NCBI GenBank assembly: GCA_964644705.1
Contig: CAZXYF010000199.1
Location: forward strand, 1-5,776
DNA from: CAZXYF01 sp964644705
GTDB taxonomy: Bacteria; Planctomycetota; Brocadiia; SM23-32
DNA: 5,776 nt
Direction: 5' to 3'
Made by a program: the position numbers and the translations under genes
The notes under the pieces: generated by a model
Seen by the model: the letters and a program-made list of their open reading frames with translations, nothing else
Told to the model about the DNA's origin: nothing
Database searches by the model: none
Part shown: positions 1 through 5,318 of the stretch, piece by piece
Layout: the number at the start of each line of letters is the position of its first letter
Numbering within the stretch: position 1 is the first letter of the stretch

Positions 1-524
1 CGGTGGACGATGTACCCGGCAGGTCGCGCTCAGCGATCACGACCTACTCGCGCGCCGCATCCGGTAGGTGTCGAGCGCTGCGCGACACCTTGTCCATGCG
101 ATTCGGTGAGCGCAGGATTTTCTTCTCGTTTCTACCTCCGTGCTGCAGCAGCCAACCGCCCAGTGCAACATGGTGAAATTACGCGCGAGGTGATCCTGAC
201 TGTCCGGGAAGCGTTTGGGATTTTGACGGGGGAGAAACCGGAAGATGACGCCCGTCCGAAGAAAAGCAAAGCGGCGGCATGGCCGCGCGCACTCCAGAGA
301 GGCTCCGCCTCAGGCGCCTTCGCCGCGGTTTCAGATCAGGTTACAGTGTGCAAGCGTTTGCCTCTCCGTGACGAATCAAAGTTGTTTTGGCGGTCTTAGC
401 GTCGGTATGGTGCGGTCATCAAAACTTCTCATTCGTAAACACGAAAAAGACCCAACCGAAGCTGAGTTGTATAACGGGAGGATGGGAGGTGGGGCGATGA
501 AAGATAAGAAAATCGGAAATGAAC
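1..524. other. Left flank with no confident gene
   Basis: I see no gene that can be supported here. One frame reads 21 codons from base 2 to a TAG at 65-67 with a protein-like ending (VALSDHDLLARRIR); it could be the 3' end of an upstream gene, but it is too short to identify. It is followed at once by an 8-bp perfect stem (66-73 with 83-90, loop 9 nt) that has no T-tract. Frame 1 is open from base 1 to 399, but no start has a ribosome site and I recognise no family. A 44-codon ORF (ATG 407, stop 539-541) contains an in-frame ATG at 497 preceded by an excellent GGAGG (485-489); its stop lies inside the regulator promoter. A purine-rich GGGAGG-type repeat occupies 476-494. Confidence 0.5.
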
Positions 525-553
525 TTGACGCGAACGAATAGGACCTCTATACT
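525..553 (+). promoter_or_regulatory. Sigma-70-type promoter of the regulator gene
   Basis: The -35 box TTGACG (525-530) and -10 box TATACT (548-553) are separated by exactly 17 bp, each one mismatch from consensus. Transcription should begin near 560, giving a leader of roughly 22 nt before the ATG at 582. The in-frame upstream ATG at 519 precedes the -35 box and cannot be on this transcript, which supports the downstream start. This is the best promoter in the window and probably drives at least the first three genes. Confidence 0.8.
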
Positions 554-559
554 CCTATT
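537..559. promoter_or_regulatory. Inverted-repeat operator over the -10 box
   Basis: AATAGGA (537-543) and TCCTATT (553-559) form a perfect 7-bp inverted repeat with a 9-bp spacer that contains most of the -10 box. Total length is 23 bp, the same as the 11-1-11 dyads known for NsrR and similar to IscR sites in the Rrf2 family. A protein bound here would block RNA polymerase. Binding by the adjacent Rrf2 regulator (autoregulation) is an inference from position and symmetry. Confidence 0.6.
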
Positions 560-568
560 AATCGAATT

Positions 569-573
569 GGAGG
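569..573 (+). promoter_or_regulatory. Ribosome binding site of the regulator gene
   Basis: GGAGG lies 8 nt before the ATG at 582. It fixes that start over the in-frame ATG at 519, which lies upstream of the promoter. Confidence 0.85.
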
Positions 574-581
574 TAAAAGGA

Positions 582-995
582 ATGCCAATTGTCCATAGAG
601 ATAGTGATTATGCGATCCGGTCGCTTTTAGAGCTTGCTGAAGCCGATGACGTTGTCTCGGTGTCCGATCTGGCGACTGTGTGTGATGTCCCGACGGATTT
701 TCTGCGCAAGATTATGCAGAAGCTTCAGCGCGCCGACCTGGTATATTCCGTCCAGGGTCCGACTGGTGGATATGGTCTGGAGGTGGCGCCGGAGGATCTA
801 AGTCTCTGGCAGATCATGCGGGTTGTTCAGGGACCGGTGGTCGTGAACGCGTGTTTCGAGGATCCCGACATTTGCTGCAACGTGCCGGAATGTCCGGTGC
901 GGGGAAAACTGAGCGAACTGCAGGATACCGTGTCCGACTGGCTGAAAGGACTGACGTTAGCGGATCTGGTTGAGAAAGCGGAAGCGACGCAATGA
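582..995 (+). CDS. Rrf2-family Fe-S transcriptional regulator, NsrR-like
   Basis: The 137-residue product has the length and layout of Rrf2 repressors. The N-terminal winged helix-turn-helix includes SDYAIRSLLELA (8-19), VSVSDLATVCDVPTDFLRKIMQKL (25-48, as separate helices) and the wing QGPTGGYGL (58-66). The family's cysteine loop follows, with C91, C98, C99 and C104. C91, C98 and C104 approximate the three cluster-binding Cys of IscR and NsrR. D9 aligns with the Asp that completes the NsrR cluster, where IscR has Arg. It is therefore likely a DNA-binding sensor of NO, O2 or Fe-S status. Being first in the cluster behind its own dyad-bearing promoter suggests it controls itself and the genes downstream. 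C34 lies in the HTH region and C99 is an extra Cys; their role is unknown. The Rrf2 assignment is firm; the NsrR-type ligand is inference. Confidence 0.95.
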   Translation: MPIVHRDSDYAIRSLLELAEADDVVSVSDLATVCDVPTDFLRKIMQKLQRADLVYSVQGPTGGYGLEVAPEDLSLWQIMRVVQGPVVVNACFEDPDICCNVPECPVRGKLSELQDTVSDWLKGLTLADLVEKAEATQ

Positions 996-1052
996 TGTTC
1001 GATGTGATGGAATGTAATCCTGGGTCGCAGATACAGCATGGGAGAGTTATAA

Positions 1053-1796
1053 ATGCCCGAACGAAAAATAATAGAAATTGACGAGGATAAATGTAACGGA
1101 TGCGGGGAGTGCATCCCCGCCTGTGATGAGGGCGCTCTGCAGATCGTCGACGGCGTTGCCCAACTGGTCGATGACAAATACTGTGACGGTCTCGGAGATT
1201 GCCTTGGCGAGTGTCCGCAGGATGCCATCCAGATGATTGAGCGGGAAGCGGCGGAGTTTGATGAAGAGGCTGTGGAACAAAAGCTCAAAGAGGAGGATCA
1301 CGGCCACAGTGGACCGGCTCCAGGCGGTGGATGTCCCGGTGCGGCCGCGATGGATTTTTCCGGCCCGGATTCGCAGGAAGCTGCTGCGGCTACGGGGGAA
1401 GCAGGGGAATCGGCGTTGAAACAGTGGCCGGTTCAGCTGCATCTTGTACCGTCCACTGCACCGTATCTGGAGAACGCGGATCTGCTGTTGTCCGCCGATT
1501 GCGTTCCCTTTGCGCTGGCGAATTTTCACAACGAGCTTCTGTCGGGACGTCGCCTGTTGATCGGATGCCCCAAGCTCGATGACGGACAGTCCTATCGGGA
1601 GAAGCTTGGTGCGATTCTGGAGAACAATTCAATCAACTCTCTGACGGTGGCCCATATGGAAGTGCCGTGTTGTTACGGTTTGATTGAGCTGGCCCGGAAA
1701 GCGATCGAGGAGAGCGGTAGTGATGTGGAACTGAAAACGATTGAAATCGGAGTTGAAGGAGACTTCACGGAAGATGTGGGCGGATTACCGGCATAA
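1053..1796 (+). CDS. 4Fe-4S ferredoxin-domain protein with Cys-containing C-terminal domain
   Basis: The 247-residue product starts at an ATG 8 nt after GGGAG. Residues 6-60 are a bacterial-type ferredoxin domain. The first cluster motif is complete (C14, C17, C20, C24). The second has only C44, C50 and C54 followed by Pro, with Leu47 where the second Cys would be, so it may hold a 3Fe-4S cluster or find another ligand. An acidic, Gly/Ala-rich linker (about 62-122) contains GGGCPG (C94). The C-terminal domain (about 125-235) has QWPVQLHLVP, ADCVPFA (C150), IGCPKLDD (C172) and MEVPCCYGL (C206, C207), Cys-centred motifs I associate with a family of ferredoxin-like iron-sulfur proteins in anaerobes. 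No signal peptide or membrane segment is seen, so it is cytoplasmic. It is probably an electron carrier, possibly for the flavodiiron protein or Hcp encoded downstream. The partner is inferred from context only; the C-terminal domain's function is unknown to me. Confidence 0.93.
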   Translation: MPERKIIEIDEDKCNGCGECIPACDEGALQIVDGVAQLVDDKYCDGLGDCLGECPQDAIQMIEREAAEFDEEAVEQKLKEEDHGHSGPAPGGGCPGAAAMDFSGPDSQEAAAATGEAGESALKQWPVQLHLVPSTAPYLENADLLLSADCVPFALANFHNELLSGRRLLIGCPKLDDGQSYREKLGAILENNSINSLTVAHMEVPCCYGLIELARKAIEESGSDVELKTIEIGVEGDFTEDVGGLPA

Positions 1797-1798
1797 AA

Positions 1799-1816
1799 TG
1801 CGTTTCTGGTAACGCA
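1799..1816 (+). other. Small stem-loop in the ferredoxin-flavodiiron gap
   Basis: TGCGTT (1799-1804) pairs with AACGCA (1811-1816) around a 6-nt loop, just after the stop codon. No T-tract follows, so it is not an intrinsic terminator. It may protect the 3' end or be a processing site in a shared transcript. The stem is only 6 bp. Confidence 0.35.
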
Positions 1817-1855
1817 ATACCGGTTCCGTCAGGTATAGTGTACTTTCACTTCAGA

Positions 1856-1862
1856 AGAGGAG
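1856..1862 (+). promoter_or_regulatory. Ribosome binding site of the flavodiiron gene
   Basis: AGAGGAG ends 8 nt before the ATG at 1871. This selects 1871 over the in-frame ATG at 1838, which has no ribosome site and would add 11 residues not typical of the family. Confidence 0.85.
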
Positions 1863-1870
1863 TGTCGAAC

Positions 1871-3058
1871 ATGGTTACGCAGCTCAAGGAAAACGTGTAT
1901 GACGTTGGTGTAATTGACTGGGATTTGAGACATTTCCACGGACATGAACTCTCGACACACCGGGGATCGTCGTATAACGCGTTTCTCATCCAGGATGAGA
2001 AGAACGTGCTGGTGGATACGGTCTGGGATCCGTATGCCGAGCGTCTGATCGAGAATATCGAAGAGATCATGGATCCGGCGGACATCGACATTGTAGTGGC
2101 CAATCATGCCGAGGTGGATCACTCTGGAGCGCTGCCAACGGTCATGGCTCAGATCCCGGACGCCACACTGGTTTGCTCACCGCATGGTGAGCGCAATCTG
2201 CGTGGATACTATCACCGCGATTGGAACTTCAAAACGGTGGATACGGGCGAAAGCCTGGATATCGGCGAAAATGAATTGCTGTTTGTGAAAGCCCCCATGT
2301 TGCACTGGCCGGACAGCATGTTCACCTACCTGACGGGTCACAACATTTTGATGCCGAACGATGCGTTCGGGCAGCACTATGCGTCGGCGTATCGGTTCAA
2401 TGACGAGGTGGATCAGCGGGAACTGTTTGAGGAGGCCCTCAAGTATTACGTCAACATCCTGACCCCCTTCAGTGATCTGGTGCTGAAGAAAATTGATGAG
2501 CTGCTGGAGCTGGATCTGCCGGTGGACATGATTGCCCCGAGTCATGGAATCCTGTGGCGGGACAATCCGCTGCAGATTGTTGAAAAATACCAGGAATGGG
2601 CTCGCCAGGAACCTGATCCCAGGGCCGTGATCGTTTACGACACCATGTGGGATGCCACCCAGCGCATGGCCGAGGCTATTGGCGATGGCCTGCGGGATGA
2701 GGATGTGGATTATAAACTCCTGCATATGGCCGTAACCGATCGGAACGATGCCCTCGTGGATATATTTGAAGCCAGAACTGTTGTGGTCGGTTCGCCCACG
2801 TTCAACCATGGTGTCCTCCCAACAATCTCTCCGCTATGCCGGGATCTGGAAGGATTGGGATTGAAAAACAAACAGGGCGCTGCCTTCGGGTCCTACGGAT
2901 GGAGCGGGGAAAGCATCGAACACATCGAAAATCATCTGGAAGAGGCTGGCATTCCGCCCGTTCGGGAAGGCATCAAGTGCAAGTGGCAGCCCACCCCGGA
3001 GGACCTTGAGGAGTGCCGGGCGTTTGGACGTGAACTGGGTGTGGCGACCAGCTCTTAA
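1871..3058 (+). CDS. fprA: A-type flavodiiron protein (NO/O2 reductase)
   Basis: The 395-residue product is a class A flavodiiron protein, about the family's usual 400. Residues 1-248 form the metallo-beta-lactamase-like domain with a full diiron ligand set: H79, E81, D83 (H-x-E-x-D-H), H145, D164 and H225, one residue off the numbering of Desulfovibrio gigas ROO. Residues 251-390 are a flavodoxin domain with an FMN phosphate loop (Y256-T263), SPTFNHG (308-314) and YGWSGE (342-347). These cytoplasmic enzymes reduce O2 to water and/or NO to N2O, using electrons that enter through FMN, usually from rubredoxin. No rubredoxin domain is fused and no rubredoxin gene is nearby; the ferredoxin-like protein upstream could serve instead, or a distant rubredoxin. 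The sequence does not tell whether NO or O2 is preferred; the Hcp and Rrf2 neighbours favour NO. It probably shares a transcript with the two genes before it (74-nt gap). The family call is firm. Confidence 0.98.
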   Translation: MVTQLKENVYDVGVIDWDLRHFHGHELSTHRGSSYNAFLIQDEKNVLVDTVWDPYAERLIENIEEIMDPADIDIVVANHAEVDHSGALPTVMAQIPDATLVCSPHGERNLRGYYHRDWNFKTVDTGESLDIGENELLFVKAPMLHWPDSMFTYLTGHNILMPNDAFGQHYASAYRFNDEVDQRELFEEALKYYVNILTPFSDLVLKKIDELLELDLPVDMIAPSHGILWRDNPLQIVEKYQEWARQEPDPRAVIVYDTMWDATQRMAEAIGDGLRDEDVDYKLLHMAVTDRNDALVDIFEARTVVVGSPTFNHGVLPTISPLCRDLEGLGLKNKQGAAFGSYGWSGESIEHIENHLEEAGIPPVREGIKCKWQPTPEDLEECRAFGRELGVATSS

Positions 3059-3090
3059 TTAGCCAGACCGGATACCGGTGGGGCAATACG

Positions 3091-3117
3091 GCCGGCGGAT
3101 CGTCGGGATCCGCCGGC
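3091..3117 (+). terminator. Strong GC-rich hairpin without T-tract after the flavodiiron gene
   Basis: GCCGGCGGATC (3091-3101) pairs perfectly with GATCCGCCGGC (3107-3117) around a 5-nt loop, an 11-bp stem. The following bases (TATTCAGAAT) are not a T-tract, so intrinsic termination would be weak or partial. It may instead block 3' exonucleases and set the ratio of upstream to downstream message. A second small hairpin, ACCGG-ATA-CCGGT (3067-3079), lies just before it. Confidence 0.5.
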
Positions 3118-3146
3118 TATTCAGAATAAGGCCGATAAGTCACTTA
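3118..3146. promoter_or_regulatory. Two adjacent odd palindromes before the cupin gene
   Basis: TATTC-A-GAATA (3118-3128) and TAAGT-C-ACTTA (3136-3146) are both perfect 5-1-5 inverted repeats with centres 18 bp apart. They sit between the hairpin and the cupin ribosome site, where an internal promoter or operator would lie. I found no convincing -35/-10 pair here. The binding protein, if any, is unknown. Confidence 0.3.
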
Positions 3147-3162
3147 CAAAAGAGGTGTGACT

Positions 3163-3510
3163 ATGTGCGAAAGTTGTGGATGTGAAGGACCAAGAATCGA
3201 TGCATCTGAAGCGATGGAAGTGGCCTCGATGGTTGAGTATGCCGACGATAGCGTGGTCAGCAGGACGCTGGTGGATGAGGACGCCGGTAGTGTCACGCTG
3301 TTTGCCTTTGATGCTGGACAGTCCCTCAGCGAGCATACGACGCCATACGATGCGCTTGTGCAGGTTATCGACGGCGAAGTTGAACTTTTCATTGGTGGAG
3401 AAGAGGTGCGGGCGGAAGCCGGTGAAATGGTGTTGATGCCCGCCGGTGTCCCCCACGCCGTGCGAGCGCCGGAAAAGTTTAAAATGCTGCTCACGATGAT
3501 CCGGTCATGA
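3163..3510 (+). CDS. Small cupin-domain protein with N-terminal CxxCxC motif
   Basis: The 115-residue single-domain cupin starts at ATG 3163, 7 nt after AGAGG (3151-3155); the in-frame GTG at 3157 overlaps that ribosome site and is less likely. The N terminus MCESCGC gives C2, C5 and C7, a CxxCxC arrangement suited to binding metal or undergoing thiol chemistry. Residues about 43-112 are the cupin barrel: motif 1 is SEHTTPYDALVQVIDGEVEL with H58 and D63 in place of the classical HxH...E set, and motif 2 is GEMVLMPAGVPHAV with P93, G95 and H98. The metal site is therefore reduced, with H58 and H98 the clear candidate ligands. Cytoplasmic, no signal peptide. Its reaction or ligand cannot be told from sequence; its position between the flavodiiron and hcp genes suggests a role in NO or redox stress, such as sensing, metal handling or scavenging. 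The cupin fold is firm; the function is unknown. Confidence 0.94.
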   Translation: MCESCGCEGPRIDASEAMEVASMVEYADDSVVSRTLVDEDAGSVTLFAFDAGQSLSEHTTPYDALVQVIDGEVELFIGGEEVRAEAGEMVLMPAGVPHAVRAPEKFKMLLTMIRS

Positions 3511-3529
3511 CGTATGTTTTGAATCGAGT

Positions 3530-3555
3530 GTGTGTTAGCACAGTAAAGTGTGTTA
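3530..3555. promoter_or_regulatory. Direct repeat in the hcp leader
   Basis: GTGTGTTA occurs at 3530-3537 and again at 3548-3555, a period of 18 bp. The first copy is also part of a near-palindrome, TGTGTTAGCACA (3531-3542, five of six pairs). It lies 44 nt upstream of the hcp start. A -10-like TAATAT (3567-3572) follows, but no good -35 is seen. It could bind a regulator controlling hcp separately. Confidence 0.35.
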
Positions 3556-3586
3556 CGCATCAGTCTTAATATTTCCTCTCCATTCA

Positions 3587-3590
3587 GGGG
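3587..3590 (+). promoter_or_regulatory. Ribosome binding site of hcp
   Basis: AGGGGA around 3586-3591 sits about 8 nt before ATG 3599. It rules out the in-frame ATG at 3548, which would add 17 residues before the conserved N terminus. The ATG at 3605 remains possible but is spaced less well. Confidence 0.75.
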
Positions 3591-3598
3591 ACCTTTTT

Positions 3599-5251
3599 AT
3601 GAGTATGTTTTGTTATCAGTGCGAGCAGACGGCAAAGAGTGAAGCGTGTACGATGCACGGTGTGTGCGGCAAGGGGCCTGAGGTGGCCGCGCTCCAGGAT
3701 CTTCTGGTCCATGCGGTCAAAAGCATTTCCGCTTATGCCCACCGGGCAGGCCAGCTGGGTGTCCGGGACAAGGATATCGATGAGTTTGTGCCGTATGCTT
3801 TATTTACCACGTTGACCAATGTGAATTTTGATGCCGATGACTTTCAGGATTTTCTGCAGGATGCCGCGAAAACGCGCGACAGGGCCCGCCAGATGTATCG
3901 CGATGCTGCGTCGGAAGCGGGGGAGGAACCCGAGGAAGTATCGTGGGCGGATGAATGGACTCCCGCCGGCGACCTGGATGGCCTGATCCGTCAGGGGGAA
4001 AAAGTAAGTGTTGAGTCGCGTCTTGAAAAACACGGTAAGGATATCGGTGGGCTGCAGGAATTGATTGTCTATGGTCTGAAAGGCGCCGGTTCCTACATGC
4101 ATCATGCCACCGTGTTGGGCGAGAGTGATGCTGACCTGTTCGGGCAGGTCCATGAGATGCTGAGCTGGGTTGGCGAGGAGCCAACCGACGTGAATGCGCT
4201 GTTCACAAATGCCCTCAAAACGGGAGAGATCAATCTCGGTGCCATGAAACTGCTGGATGCGGCCAACACGGGCACATACGGGCATCCCGAGCCCACCAGT
4301 GTGCGCGTCACGCCGGTGAAGGGTAAATCCATTCTCGTCAGTGGGCATGATCTCAAAGACCTCAAGGAGCTGCTGGAGCAGACCGAAGGCATGGGGATCA
4401 ACGTTTATACACACGGTGAGATGCTGCCAGCTCATGGTTATCCGGAGCTCAACAAATACGACCATCTGGTCGGGAACTATGGCGGCGCCTGGCAGCGTCA
4501 GCAGAGCGAGTTTGATGAGTTCCCGGGCGCCATCCTGATGACCACCAACTGTCTGATGGAGCCGAAACAGAGCTACAAAGATCGCATATTCAGCGCCGGT
4601 CCCGTCGGGTTTCCCGGCATGGAGCACATCGATGACGGTGATTTCTCACCCGTGATCGAAGCGGCTCAGAACGCCGACGGATTCACCGAGGACGCGGAAC
4701 CGCAGGACATCACCGTCGGGTTCGGGCGCAACGCCGTGATGAACGTTGCGGACACCGTGGTGGACGCCGTCAAAAGCGGCGATATTCGTCATTTCTTCCT
4801 CATCGGAGGATGCGATGGCGCGAAACCGGGACGGAATTATTACACTGAACTGGCCGAGTCGGTGCCGGACGATTGCGTGATTCTGACGCTGGCCTGCGGC
4901 AAATATCGTTTCAACAAAAAGGACTTCGGCGATATTGGCGGCATACCCCGGCTGCTGGATGTGGGGCAGTGCAACGACGCCTACAGTGCCGTTCAGATCG
5001 CTTCGGCGCTGGCCAATGCCTTCGGCACCGATGTGAACAGCCTGCCGCTCTCACTCGTCCTCTCGTGGTACGAGCAAAAGGCCGTGGCGATTCTCCTGTC
5101 GCTGTTACATCTGGGCATTCAGGACATGCGTCTTGGTCCGACGCTGCCGGCGTTCATCGAGCCGGACGTTCTGGACGTGCTGGTGGACAAGTTTAACATT
5201 AAACCTGTCGGCACCCCGGAAGAGGACCTGAACGCCATCCTCGGCGAATAA
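3599..5251 (+). CDS. hcp: Hybrid cluster protein (hydroxylamine/NO reductase), class I
   Basis: The 550-residue product matches the usual Hcp length. The N-terminal cluster motif is C5, C8, C17, C23 (CX2CX8CX5C), the form in Desulfovibrio that holds a 4Fe-4S cubane, unlike the E. coli type. All hybrid-cluster ligands are present: H250 (SGHD), E274 (THGEM), C318 (TTNC), C405 (GGCDGAKPGR, the persulfide Cys), C433 (LACGK), C458 (GQCNDAYS) and E492 (WYEQK), with K494. Spacing between H250, E274 and C318 equals that of D. vulgaris H244, E268 and C312. Hcp is cytoplasmic; it reduces hydroxylamine in vitro, and in E. coli acts as an NO reductase and in S-nitrosylation. Its reductase Hcr is not next to it, so electrons must come from elsewhere, perhaps the ferredoxin-like protein. 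It is last in the cluster, 88 nt after the cupin and before an intrinsic terminator. Nothing suggests damage; the identification is very firm. Confidence 0.99.
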   Translation: MSMFCYQCEQTAKSEACTMHGVCGKGPEVAALQDLLVHAVKSISAYAHRAGQLGVRDKDIDEFVPYALFTTLTNVNFDADDFQDFLQDAAKTRDRARQMYRDAASEAGEEPEEVSWADEWTPAGDLDGLIRQGEKVSVESRLEKHGKDIGGLQELIVYGLKGAGSYMHHATVLGESDADLFGQVHEMLSWVGEEPTDVNALFTNALKTGEINLGAMKLLDAANTGTYGHPEPTSVRVTPVKGKSILVSGHDLKDLKELLEQTEGMGINVYTHGEMLPAHGYPELNKYDHLVGNYGGAWQRQQSEFDEFPGAILMTTNCLMEPKQSYKDRIFSAGPVGFPGMEHIDDGDFSPVIEAAQNADGFTEDAEPQDITVGFGRNAVMNVADTVVDAVKSGDIRHFFLIGGCDGAKPGRNYYTELAESVPDDCVILTLACGKYRFNKKDFGDIGGIPRLLDVGQCNDAYSAVQIASALANAFGTDVNSLPLSLVLSWYEQKAVAILLSLLHLGIQDMRLGPTLPAFIEPDVLDVLVDKFNIKPVGTPEEDLNAILGE

Positions 5252-5281
5252 TCATAGCGCTGGTGCTGAAACATCAACTGC

Positions 5282-5318
5282 CGGCCGTCGTCCATCTCGG
5301 GCGACGGCCGCTTTTTTT
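5282..5318 (+). terminator. Rho-independent terminator after hcp
   Basis: CGGCCGTCG (5282-5290) pairs perfectly with CGACGGCCG (5302-5310). The stem extends to 12 bp with one T-G wobble, closing a 5-nt loop (5294-5298). A run of seven T (5312-5318) follows after one C. It lies 30 nt after the hcp stop and marks the end of the cluster transcript. Confidence 0.95.

Noticed and set aside
66..90. 8-bp stem (AGGTGTCG/CGACACCT) as an intrinsic terminator of an upstream gene
   Set aside because: No T-tract follows, and the upstream gene end itself is uncertain; kept only as a note in the left-flank entry.
10..399. 129-codon ORF in the left flank
   Set aside because: No ribosome site at the start, arginine- and alanine-rich low-complexity translation, no recognised family; treated as unsupported.
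827..1529. Two long minus-strand ORFs opposite the regulator and ferredoxin genes
   Set aside because: They lie antisense to genes with clear family motifs and contain no recognisable domain; shadow frames.
1811..1839. TATAGT (1834-1839) as a -10 box for an internal promoter before the flavodiiron gene
   Set aside because: The hexamer is good but no -35-like sequence lies 16-18 bp upstream and there is no extended -10 TG; co-transcription from 525-553 is simpler.
3800..4627. 275-codon minus-strand ORF opposite hcp
   Set aside because: Antisense shadow of a fully conserved hcp; no domain and no ribosome site of note.
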